DNA of 13,989 bases from an uncultured bacterium. Its GTDB lineage: Bacteria; Verrucomicrobiota; Lentisphaeria; Victivallales; UBA1829. The position numbers and the translations under genes are program-made. Of the stretch, positions 1-7,079 are shown piece by piece (within the stretch, counting starts at the first letter, position 1; every line of letters begins with the position of its first letter). The stretch lies in NCBI GenBank assembly GCA_900548385.1, contig URKJ01000065.1:1-13989 (forward strand), in the 5' to 3' direction. The notes beneath the pieces were generated by a model. It had not been told where the DNA came from. It saw only the letters and a program-made list of their open reading frames with translations, and ran no database searches.

Positions 1-110
<110 letters not shown>

Positions 111-135
111 GATCATACTCCTGCGTTTTTACATT

Positions 136-164
136 AATATATTCCTGTTTTTTGGGTTTGTCAA
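136..164 (-). promoter_or_regulatory. Sigma70-type promoter for the left-edge gene
   Basis: On the minus strand a perfect -35 box TTGACA (164-159) is followed by a 17-base spacer and TATATT (141-136, five of six matches to TATAAT). Transcription would start near 129, just upstream of AGGAG at 122-118 and the ATG at 110. The promoter lies between the glgP terminator and the repeat-containing frame, which is where a promoter for that gene would be expected. This is the best promoter match in the window. Confidence 0.7.
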
Positions 165-180
165 ACAGAGGAAAGAATAA

Positions 181-214
181 ACGGGACGGCTGAAAGTTGT
201 TTCAGCCGTCCCGT
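181..214 (-). terminator. Intrinsic terminator of glgP
   Basis: A perfect 15-bp inverted repeat (181-195 and 200-214) encloses a 4-base loop and begins 21 bases past the glgP stop codon. On the minus strand the stem is followed by TTTATTCTTTCC, a moderately T-rich tail. On the plus strand it is followed by GAAAAACG, so the minus orientation is the functional one. Confidence 0.8.
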
Positions 215-235
215 GAAAAACGAAAGAGCGGATTA

Positions 236-2716
236 TTACTTTTTGCTTTTCTTTTCCGCGGGGAAATCGTCCGAGTCGGGAAGCGTGACGGGGACCGGAG
301 AGAGTTCCCAGATTTTTTCCGCATAGTCGCGGATGGAACGGTCGCTGGAGAACGTTCCCATATTCGCGATGTTGTGGATGCAGCGTCTGGTCCATTCCGT
401 CTGATCCTTGTAGAGACGCGCCATTGCCGCCTGCGTTTCCGCGTAGGAGGCGAAGTCGGCGGCGACCATGTAGTAGTCGTAATTCATGGTGTCGACGAGG
501 GGCTGGAACACGCCGCGGCAGGAGGGAGAGAAGAAGTCGTTGCGGATCAGTTCGAGCGCGCGCTTGAGATACGGATTCGCGTCGATCGCCGAACGCGGAT
601 TGTAGCCTTTTGCGCGGAGCGCGTTGACCTCTTCCACATTCATGCCGAAGATGAAGATGTTTTCCGCGCCGACCTGTTCGTAGATTTCCACGTTTGCGCC
701 GTCCATCGTGCCGATTGTGAGAGCGCCGTTGAGGGCGAATTTCATGTTGCTGGTGCCGGACGCCTCGGTACCAGCAAGCGAGATCTGTTCCGAAATGTCC
801 GCCGCCGGAATGATTTTTTCCGCCAGCGAGACGCGGTAATTCGGGAGGAATACGACTTTCAGTTTGTCGCCGATCGCGGGGTCGGAGTTGATGACATTGC
901 CCACGGCGTTGATCAGGCGGATGATCAGTTTGGCGATGTAGTAGCCCGGAGCCGCTTTTGCACCGAACATGATCGTGCGCGGGACAAAATCCATATCCGG
1001 GTTGTCTTTCAGCTGCAGATACAGGGTGATCGCGTGGAGGATGTTCAGGTACTGGCGTTTATATTCGTGCAGACGTTTCACCTGCACGTCGAAGATCGAA
1101 TCCGGATTGACCGTTACGCCGCATATTTCCTGGATATGCTCGGCGAGGCGGACCTTGTTCGCGCGTTTTGCCGCCATGACGGCTTTGAGCGTGGCGGGAT
1201 CGTCGGCGAACTTCTCGAAGTTTTTCAGTTCGTCAAGGTTTTTGCACCAGTTTCCGCCGATCCGGTCCGTGATGATCGCAGAGAGGTCCGGATTCGCCTT
1301 GCGGAGCCAGCGGCGGGGCGTGATGCCGTTCGTCACGTTGACGAATTTATCCGGATAGAATTCGCTGAAGTCGCGGAACAGACCGTTTTTCAGCAGTTCC
1401 GTGTGGAGCGCCGCCACGCCGTTGACCTTATGGCTGGCAACGACGCACATATACGCCATGCGCGCCATTTTGACGGGATGCTCTTCGATGATCGACATTC
1501 TGGAAAGGCGGTCGTTGTCGCCGATATAACGGGTGGAAACTTCGCGCAGGAAGCGGAAGTTGATTTCGTAAATGATTTCCAGGTGACGCGGAAGCAGTTT
1601 GCCGAGCAGATCGGTCGGCCATTTTTCGAGAGCTTCGCTCATCAGGGTGTGATTGGTGTAGTTGAAAGTGCGGGTGCAGATCTCCCATGCATCTTCCCAG
1701 AGGAAGTTTTCTTCATCGACCAGAATCCGCATGAGTTCCGGGATCGCGAGCGCCGGATGGGTGTCGTTGAGCTGAACGACTGCATAGTTCGGGAAGTCGC
1801 GGAGATCACCGTTCATCATTTTGATGCGTGCGATGATGTCCTGCAGCGTTGCGCTGACGAGGAAATACTGCTGTTTGAGGCGCAGTTCCTTGCCTTCGTA
1901 GTTGTTGTCGTTCGGATAGAGGACCTTGGAGATGTTCGCGGAGAGTGCCGCTTCCAGATTGGCGTTGATGTAATCGCCCTGATTGAACTTGGAAAGATCG
2001 AATCCGCTGACCGCTTCCGACGCCCACAGGCGGAGCGTGTTGACCGTGTTGTTCTCGTAGCCGGGGATCGGGGTGTCGTACGGCATGGCGAGCACCTGAT
2101 GGGAATTGACCCATCTGCGGCGGAGCTTGTTGGCGCCGGCGTCCTGAAACGCTTCGACGTGTCCGCCGAAACGGACGATGCGGGCGAGTTCGGGACGGCG
2201 GATTTCCCACGGATTGCCGTGGCTGAGCCAGTTGTCGGGTTCTTCCACCTGGCAGTCATCGACGATGAGCTGTTTGAAGATGCCGAAATCGTAACGGATC
2301 CCGTACCCGTAGGAAGGCAGTTCGAGAGTCGCCATGGAGTCGAGGAAGCAGGCGGCGAGACGTCCGAGTCCGCCGTTGCCGAGTCCCGCGTCGACTTCCT
2401 GTTCCCGCAGTTCTTCGACTTCAAATCCGAGCTCCGCCATCGCTTCTTTTGCCGCATCGTAGATGCCGAGGTTGATCATGGCGTTGCCGATGGTTCTGCC
2501 GATCAGGAATTCGAGGGAGATGTAGCAGACGGTTTTGGATTTTTCCTTTTCATAAACGTCCTTGGTGGCGAGCCATTTTTCCACCATGAGGTCGCGGATG
2601 GAGAGCGCCAGAGCCTGATAGCGGTCCAGATCACTTGCTTTTTCGGGGCGTTTCGCCAGCGAGCGTGTCAGATGGCGTTTAAATGAATCCTTTATGATCT
2701 CTTTCATATCAGACAT
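236..2716 (-). CDS. glgP: Glycogen/starch/alpha-glucan phosphorylase
   Basis: This 826-residue cytoplasmic enzyme of family GT35 releases glucose-1-phosphate from the non-reducing ends of alpha-1,4-glucans using pyridoxal phosphate and inorganic phosphate. Its length is normal for bacterial GlgP/MalP (about 800-850). The glycine-rich GLGNGGLGRLAACFLDS block (111-127), YGIRYDFGIFKQ (138-149) and the signature EASGTSNMKFALNGA are all present, and Lys659 in that signature is the expected PLP-binding lysine. The frame is intact from end to end. The chosen ATG at 2716 has AAGGA about 9-10 bases upstream; an internal ATG at codon 4 is a less likely start. The gene is monocistronic, with a promoter at 2808-2781 and a hairpin at 214-181. 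No other glycogen gene is nearby, so the choice between glycogen and maltodextrin as main substrate cannot be made here. Identification is very secure. Confidence 0.98.
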   Translation of the reverse strand: MSDMKEIIKDSFKRHLTRSLAKRPEKASDLDRYQALALSIRDLMVEKWLATKDVYEKEKSKTVCYISLEFLIGRTIGNAMINLGIYDAAKEAMAELGFEVEELREQEVDAGLGNGGLGRLAACFLDSMATLELPSYGYGIRYDFGIFKQLIVDDCQVEEPDNWLSHGNPWEIRRPELARIVRFGGHVEAFQDAGANKLRRRWVNSHQVLAMPYDTPIPGYENNTVNTLRLWASEAVSGFDLSKFNQGDYINANLEAALSANISKVLYPNDNNYEGKELRLKQQYFLVSATLQDIIARIKMMNGDLRDFPNYAVVQLNDTHPALAIPELMRILVDEENFLWEDAWEICTRTFNYTNHTLMSEALEKWPTDLLGKLLPRHLEIIYEINFRFLREVSTRYIGDNDRLSRMSIIEEHPVKMARMAYMCVVASHKVNGVAALHTELLKNGLFRDFSEFYPDKFVNVTNGITPRRWLRKANPDLSAIITDRIGGNWCKNLDELKNFEKFADDPATLKAVMAAKRANKVRLAEHIQEICGVTVNPDSIFDVQVKRLHEYKRQYLNILHAITLYLQLKDNPDMDFVPRTIMFGAKAAPGYYIAKLIIRLINAVGNVINSDPAIGDKLKVVFLPNYRVSLAEKIIPAADISEQISLAGTEASGTSNMKFALNGALTIGTMDGANVEIYEQVGAENIFIFGMNVEEVNALRAKGYNPRSAIDANPYLKRALELIRNDFFSPSCRGVFQPLVDTMNYDYYMVAADFASYAETQAAMARLYKDQTEWTRRCIHNIANMGTFSSDRSIRDYAEKIWELSPVPVTLPDSDDFPAEKKSKK

Positions 2717-2780
2717 GATAGGAGTTCCTTCCGTTGATGAGCATTGGCGCGGCTCTCACGAGCCAGTCCGCATAGCAGGA

Positions 2781-2808
2781 AATATACACTGTTTTTCCAT
2801 TTTTTCAA
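2781..2808 (-). promoter_or_regulatory. Probable promoter of glgP
   Basis: On the minus strand TTGAAA (2808-2803) is followed by a 16-base spacer and TATATT (2786-2781). Transcription would start near 2774 and give a leader of about 58 bases before the ATG at 2716. The leader contains a small GGCTC/GAGCC hairpin (2751-2764) of unknown significance. A-tracts lie in the spacer. The match resembles the promoter at 164-136. Confidence 0.55.
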
Positions 2809-2886
2809 GATGCGGAATTGTTGGATCTCTGTTTGGAAATGCGGGCGGAACGGACGAAAAAAAGAGCGTTTTCCCGTTTTCCTGGA

Positions 2887-2914
2887 TTGATTTTTCCGGG
2901 AAACACGGTACAGT
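2887..2914 (+). promoter_or_regulatory. Weak candidate promoter for the DUF3142 unit
   Basis: TTGATT (2887-2892), a 16-base spacer and TACAGT (2909-2914) lie ahead of the GTG start at 2943, giving a predicted start near 2921. Each box matches the consensus at only four of six positions. The 226-base divergent region between glgP and this unit must hold a promoter for the plus-strand genes, and this is the best match seen, but it is a modest one. Confidence 0.25.
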
Positions 2915-2942
2915 TCTGCAAGTTATTCAGACGGAGAAGACG

Positions 2943-4064
2943 GTGCGGATCATTTTTCTTGTGTTTTTTGTGTTTTCCGCAATGGCGGATGAGTTTTATA
3001 TCTGGCAGCGGAATTGGAACGGGGCTGTCCGGCATGCGGTCCGAACGGAACGGACTGCGGAGGGATTTTATTTTCTGGAAGGCGAACTGGAACGCGGACG
3101 GTTTCTGCACGGTTTTGCGGATCGCGCCCTGCTGGCGTCGCGGAAGATTCCGGCGGTTCCCGTGTACCGGATTCATGCGGAGCTGCTGAACCGGTTTTCA
3201 TCCCGTGAGATCGCGGAAAAAATCTGCGATCCTGCGTTTTCCGCAGTCCAGCTGGATCTGGATTGTCCCGAACGGCTCTTTCCCCGTTACGCGGAGCTAG
3301 TCCGCGAGTTGAAGAGAAAAGGCGTCAGGCGTGTTTCCGCGACCGTGCTTCCGGTTCATCTGAAACATCGGGCATTTCCGGAGTTTGCAAAGGGGCTTGA
3401 ATTTTATGTACTTCAGGTGCATGGACTTGATTTCGGCAAAGGGGCGTCGCTGATGAGAACATCGGTTGTCGCGGACTCCCTGAACCGTGCGGAGCGGCTC
3501 GGTTTCCCGTATAAGGTTGCGCTTCCATGCTATGGTTACGAACTGTTTTTCCGGGACGGCAGGCTTGTTTCCCTGAATGCGGAGCAGGGGAGGGCGGGAA
3601 AAGGCGGAGAGCGCGTTGTGCTTGCTGCGGACCTTGATCAGCTTGCGGAGTGCGTGAAGCTGATCCGGGAGCGGAAACGGGGAATCATCTGGTTCCGGCT
3701 TCCCGTTCCCGGCGACCGGCTGTGTCTGGACCGGGATTCGCTTCAGCGGATCATGGACGGGAAAAAAGTCGGAAAAAAGATTCGCGCGTACTGGAAAAAT
3801 TCAAAAAACGGATTACAGATACTGTGTGTGGAAAACGTTGCGTGGATCGGAGCGGAACGGATCCGCATCCATTTGAACTGGGAACGCTGCAGGGTGGAGG
3901 ATTATGCGTTTTCCGGCGGTTTTGTTCCGGCGGGCGAACATGTGTTCGGTATTCCGCCGTCGGTTCTGTCCGGTTCCGCGCCCTTGTCCGGACAGGGCGT
4001 TTCCGCGATGTGGTGCCGCACAAAAGAGGAACTTCCGGAACCGGCAGTTGAGGTTTTGCCATGA
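2943..4064 (+). CDS. Exported DUF3142-family protein
   Basis: The product resembles DUF3142 proteins, predicted TIM-barrel-like exported proteins of unknown function. Typical blocks are FYIWQRNW just after the signal peptide, VQLDLDCPERLFPRYAELV (from about 102), VLQVHGLDF (from about 157) and KVALPCYGYEL (from about 191). I chose GTG 2943 as start: GGAGA (2933-2937) lies 5 bases upstream, and the first residues then form a short signal peptide (Arg2, a hydrophobic run, cleavage near Ala15 in SAMA|DE). The mature protein thus begins right before the conserved part, giving 373 residues. The frame stays open upstream to an ATG at 2694 inside glgP, but that extension has no signal peptide and no good ribosome site. 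Its stop overlaps the next start (ATGA at 4061-4064), so the two genes are translationally coupled. Family assignment is from memory of motifs; no enzymatic activity can be assigned. Confidence 0.8.
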   Translation: MRIIFLVFFVFSAMADEFYIWQRNWNGAVRHAVRTERTAEGFYFLEGELERGRFLHGFADRALLASRKIPAVPVYRIHAELLNRFSSREIAEKICDPAFSAVQLDLDCPERLFPRYAELVRELKRKGVRRVSATVLPVHLKHRAFPEFAKGLEFYVLQVHGLDFGKGASLMRTSVVADSLNRAERLGFPYKVALPCYGYELFFRDGRLVSLNAEQGRAGKGGERVVLAADLDQLAECVKLIRERKRGIIWFRLPVPGDRLCLDRDSLQRIMDGKKVGKKIRAYWKNSKNGLQILCVENVAWIGAERIRIHLNWERCRVEDYAFSGGFVPAGEHVFGIPPSVLSGSAPLSGQGVSAMWCRTKEELPEPAVEVLP

Positions 4065-6082
4065 GATATTTTTTGTTTTTTCTGCTTTTATCGGTCGGAA
4101 TCGGCGGGCTTGCCTGTTCGCCGTATTTTCCGAACAACTATTTTTATCAGGGAAAATTCGGAAACGGGGCAGGTCCCCGGTTTGCCGAAGAGTTGCGACT
4201 GATCGCCGCCGAACAGAAAGAAGCGCTCGCGCCGTACCGTCTGCTCCGTCCCGGGACCGGTTCGACTCTGGACGCGGAAAAAGCGGATTTTCTCCGTCTG
4301 GTTCCGTCCGGTGACGCCGAGGCTTATCTCCGGCTTGCCGGAGCCGTGCGGAACGGCGCAAACGCGGATTGGCGGAGCGTGCCGGAACTGCCGGAGTCGC
4401 TGCGTCTGTTCCTGCGGGGCTGGGAGCGTGTGCGCAGCCGGAAGCCGGGAGAACCTGCCGGCGAGCCGATGGAGTGGATTATGCTGGCGGAACAGCCGGA
4501 ACGGTTTCCGGACCGTACCGTGTGGGCGTGCTACATGCTGGGAAATCTCGCCGCAGGAAGAGGTGACCGCGAAGCGCGGAAGCGGTGGCATGAACTCTGT
4601 CGGAAACGTGTTGCGGATGGCTGCCCGGATTCCGCCGGGCTCGGCTTTGCGACTCTCAAGCATGAGATCCGCAATTCTTCCGGCGGCGGGCGGATCCGTT
4701 ACGCATTTCTGGAATATGCTTTGCAGAATGAAAAACAGAGGGAGCCCGGATTGCTCCGGTATCTGCTTTCCCGTGAGGCGGCGCGGACCGGCGCTGATGT
4801 CCTCGGCAGGACTGCCGATCCGCTGCTGCGCGAAATCTATGCCGCGTTTTTCATGTGCTCGCCTTACGATGTGAAGCCGTTTATTGATGCCGTTGCGGAA
4901 AAAACGCCGAAACTCGGCAATGCCGCCCGCATGGCGTATCTGGCGATCCGGAACGGAAATCCGGAGCAGGGACGCCGCTGGCTCTCCATGGTGGAACACG
5001 AGGACACGCTGAGTGACTGGCTCAATGCTGAACAGGCGCGCCGCGACGGTGACGCGGACCGGGCGTTGAAGTATCTGCGCAGCTGGCTTGCGCGTCTGCC
5101 GCGGCAGGGAACACGGTACTCCTCCGATTTCCCGTGGGACTGGGGCAATGCCGCGGATTCGTTTCCGGCTCTGCCGCTCCTGTTCCCGGAAAACGGGTCG
5201 CGGGACGCTTTGACGGAGGAAAATGGCGTTTACGCCCGGATCGGAACCGTTTATGTGGAAAAAGGAGATCTGGAGCAGGCGCTGTTCTATTTCCTCCGCG
5301 CCAATGCGTTGATGGACGCCGCACATCTTGCGGAACATATCATGCGGACCGACGATCTGCTCCGCTATGTTTCCGCTTTTGCCGCGACCCGCTTTCAGAC
5401 GCTTCCGGAGGACCGTTTTTATTTCCTTCAGAACGTGGTGTCGCGCCGGCTGATCCGGGAGGGGCGGTTGGCGGAAGCCGTGCCGCTGATGCGTCCGAAT
5501 TCCGTCCGCTATGCGCTGTTGATGCTGTATTCCGGGGAGCTTCAGGAGTCGGCGAATCCGTCGTTGCCGATGGACCTGCGGAGTCTGCATCTCTATAACG
5601 CTGCACGGGTCGCATACTGGAAAGGGATGGAGCTGTTCGGCTTTTGCAGTTCGCCCGATTTTGCATTGTATGGCGGACAGTTCGGGTTTGATACGGAGAA
5701 CCGGTTTCATTACCGGATTCAGGCGCTGAACATGATCTGGCAGGCTGCGTCGATGGCGCAGGATAAATCGCTGAAAGCGCTTTATTTCTATTCGGGCGGC
5801 ATTTATGCGCTCCGGGCGTATCCGAACGAGAATCCTGCCCGGATTGCGGATTTGTTTTATAAGCGTCTTGTGCGGGAATGCCGTTTCCTGCCACTGGCGG
5901 TTTATTGCGACAGGCGGCGCTGGTTCGGACAGCAAGAGGTGAGGCTTCCGGTGATCCGGACGATCGAACCGCTGACTTCGCTGCGGCAGGTCCGGCGGCT
6001 GATCCGGGATTCCGTGCCGCATTCTGAAGTCCCGATGATTTTCCGCTCTCTGATCAAACCGGAGGCGGACCGCCGCCCGTGA
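4061..6082 (+). CDS. Exported helical-repeat (TPR-like) protein, partner of DUF3142
   Basis: This 673-residue protein has no function I can name. It starts with a signal peptide (Arg2, then FLFFLLLSVGIGGLA) ending at Cys19. GLAC is an imperfect lipobox, so an anchored lipoprotein is possible but not certain. The body is rich in helix pairs of TPR/Sel1-like character, for example around residues 324-347 (RRDGDADRALKYLRSWL) and 394-430 (KGDLEQALFYFLRANALMD), which suggests a periplasmic or surface scaffold. The start overlaps the DUF3142 stop by ATGA and has GAGG 7 bases upstream, so the pair is co-translated. The AraC gene follows after 13 bases. Genes of this type next to DUF3142 suggest a functional pair, but this is inference. 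The frame is intact and the codon use matches the neighbours. Confidence 0.75.
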   Translation: MRYFLFFLLLSVGIGGLACSPYFPNNYFYQGKFGNGAGPRFAEELRLIAAEQKEALAPYRLLRPGTGSTLDAEKADFLRLVPSGDAEAYLRLAGAVRNGANADWRSVPELPESLRLFLRGWERVRSRKPGEPAGEPMEWIMLAEQPERFPDRTVWACYMLGNLAAGRGDREARKRWHELCRKRVADGCPDSAGLGFATLKHEIRNSSGGGRIRYAFLEYALQNEKQREPGLLRYLLSREAARTGADVLGRTADPLLREIYAAFFMCSPYDVKPFIDAVAEKTPKLGNAARMAYLAIRNGNPEQGRRWLSMVEHEDTLSDWLNAEQARRDGDADRALKYLRSWLARLPRQGTRYSSDFPWDWGNAADSFPALPLLFPENGSRDALTEENGVYARIGTVYVEKGDLEQALFYFLRANALMDAAHLAEHIMRTDDLLRYVSAFAATRFQTLPEDRFYFLQNVVSRRLIREGRLAEAVPLMRPNSVRYALLMLYSGELQESANPSLPMDLRSLHLYNAARVAYWKGMELFGFCSSPDFALYGGQFGFDTENRFHYRIQALNMIWQAASMAQDKSLKALYFYSGGIYALRAYPNENPARIADLFYKRLVRECRFLPLAVYCDRRRWFGQQEVRLPVIRTIEPLTSLRQVRRLIRDSVPHSEVPMIFRSLIKPEADRRP

Positions 6083-6095
6083 CGGAGATCCGGTT

Positions 6096-6980
6096 ATGAA
6101 GAAGAACATTATTGACAACAACTATACGTTGCCGTGCAGAGGTTTGGAACGCGGTTCCACGCGTGCCGCAACGGTGGTGGGCGCAAAGTTGGAATATGCG
6201 GTTTACTATCATCTGCCGCTGTTTCCGGCATTTGTCGACCACGGTATGTATTCAAGCGGGAACTGGTATGAACACATCCGTTACCGTCTGGTTGCGTTTG
6301 AGATTCCGTTGGAAGGCAACATGCAGTTCCGGCAGCGGGATACTTCCCTGGTGGTCAATCCGGGTACCGTTTATCTGATGCACCGGGGGGAGAATTCGCG
6401 TCTGGAGTCGGGACCGTCGGGCAGATGCCGGAAGCTGGCGCTCTGTCTGGGCGGAGGCTCGCTGACTCAGATCATGGCGGATCTCGGACTCACCAACTGT
6501 CTGGCGGTCCCGGTTCGAAATCTGGATCATCTGATCGGGACGATTACTCAGATTGAGCGTGCGATTATGGCGAAAGAGGTATTCCGCGCCTGTTCCCTCG
6601 CATACGAATTCCTTCTGGAACTGGCTTCGAACATTGAGAAACAGATGCCGGAACAGCTGGTGCGGATTATGGAGAGCATGAAGATCGGGATTCCGCAGAA
6701 TCTTGCGCTGGAAGACTTTGTGGAGGAGTTTCATATCAGCCGCTCCACGCTGAACCGTTTATTCAAAACATATTTGAATACAACGCCGAAAGAGTATTAC
6801 CGTTCCCTGAAACTGGAACTTGCCTGCCGGCTTCTGCATGATACCCGCTGCCCGGTGAATCTGGTGGCGGAACGATGCGGTTTTTCCGATCCGGTCCGTT
6901 TTTCCCATGCGTTCCGGGAGGCGTTCCATTGCTCGCCCGGACAGTTCCGGAATCGTTTGAAAGAAACAAAAAAACAATAA
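6096..6980 (+). CDS. AraC-family transcriptional regulator
   Basis: This 294-residue cytoplasmic DNA-binding protein has a clear AraC/XylS C-terminal domain. The first helix-turn-helix lies around residues 204-228 (LEDFVEEFHISRSTLNRLFK), followed by the family-typical TTPKEYYRSLKLELACRLL. The second lies around 250-275, with AERCGFSDPVRFSHAFRE and the closing GxxPGQFR-like stretch. Residues 1-150 look like a cupin-type ligand-binding half (YHLPLFPAFVDHG, NPGTVYLMHRGE), usual in sugar-responsive members. The ATG has GGAG 8 bases upstream and begins 13 bases after the previous stop, so it belongs to the DUF3142 transcription unit. It lies directly before the GH2-like gene, which makes that gene a likely target. 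Ligand and operator are not identifiable. Confidence 0.93.
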   Translation: MKKNIIDNNYTLPCRGLERGSTRAATVVGAKLEYAVYYHLPLFPAFVDHGMYSSGNWYEHIRYRLVAFEIPLEGNMQFRQRDTSLVVNPGTVYLMHRGENSRLESGPSGRCRKLALCLGGGSLTQIMADLGLTNCLAVPVRNLDHLIGTITQIERAIMAKEVFRACSLAYEFLLELASNIEKQMPEQLVRIMESMKIGIPQNLALEDFVEEFHISRSTLNRLFKTYLNTTPKEYYRSLKLELACRLLHDTRCPVNLVAERCGFSDPVRFSHAFREAFHCSPGQFRNRLKETKKQ

Positions 6981-7041
6981 TTTTGCTGTTTTTGGCAATT
7001 ATTTGCATTTGCCCCCTCTTCTTTTTGTGCGGTTTTTCATG

Positions 7042-7047
7042 TATAAT
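7042..7047 (+). promoter_or_regulatory. Consensus -10 box before the GH2-like gene
   Basis: TATAAT at 7042-7047 lies in the AT-rich 99-base gap between the AraC gene and the GH2-like gene, 38 bases before the ATG. No decent -35 box is found at 16-18 bases spacing (TTCTTT at 7019-7024 is poor). A promoter with a good -10 and a poor -35 is the usual form of one needing an activator such as the adjacent AraC protein. That last step is inference. Confidence 0.45.
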
Positions 7048-7079
7048 TAACTCTGTAAACATGCAACAAGGAGGTGCAG

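Noticed and set aside
197..2686. An 829-residue open frame on the plus strand opposite glgP
   Set aside because: It is antisense to a fully conserved enzyme gene, has no ribosome site or recognisable domain, and its composition is what codon bias of the opposite strand produces.
2694..2942. Upstream extension of the DUF3142 frame to an ATG inside glgP
   Set aside because: It would hide the signal peptide, lacks a ribosome site and overlaps the glgP start; GTG 2943 with GGAGA fits better.
4088..6121. A 677-residue minus-strand frame opposite the helical-repeat gene
   Set aside because: The plus-strand gene has a signal peptide, Shine-Dalgarno and coupling to its neighbour; the antisense frame has Arg/Pro/Gln-rich shadow composition.
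6976..7003. AATAATT/AATTATT inverted repeat after the AraC gene as a terminator
   Set aside because: The stem is only 7 AT pairs with a 14-base loop and overlaps the stop codon, so it is too weak to call.
7074..7079. GTG at 7074 as start of the GH2-like gene
   Set aside because: It overlaps the AAGGAGG ribosome site itself; the ATG at 7080 has proper spacing.
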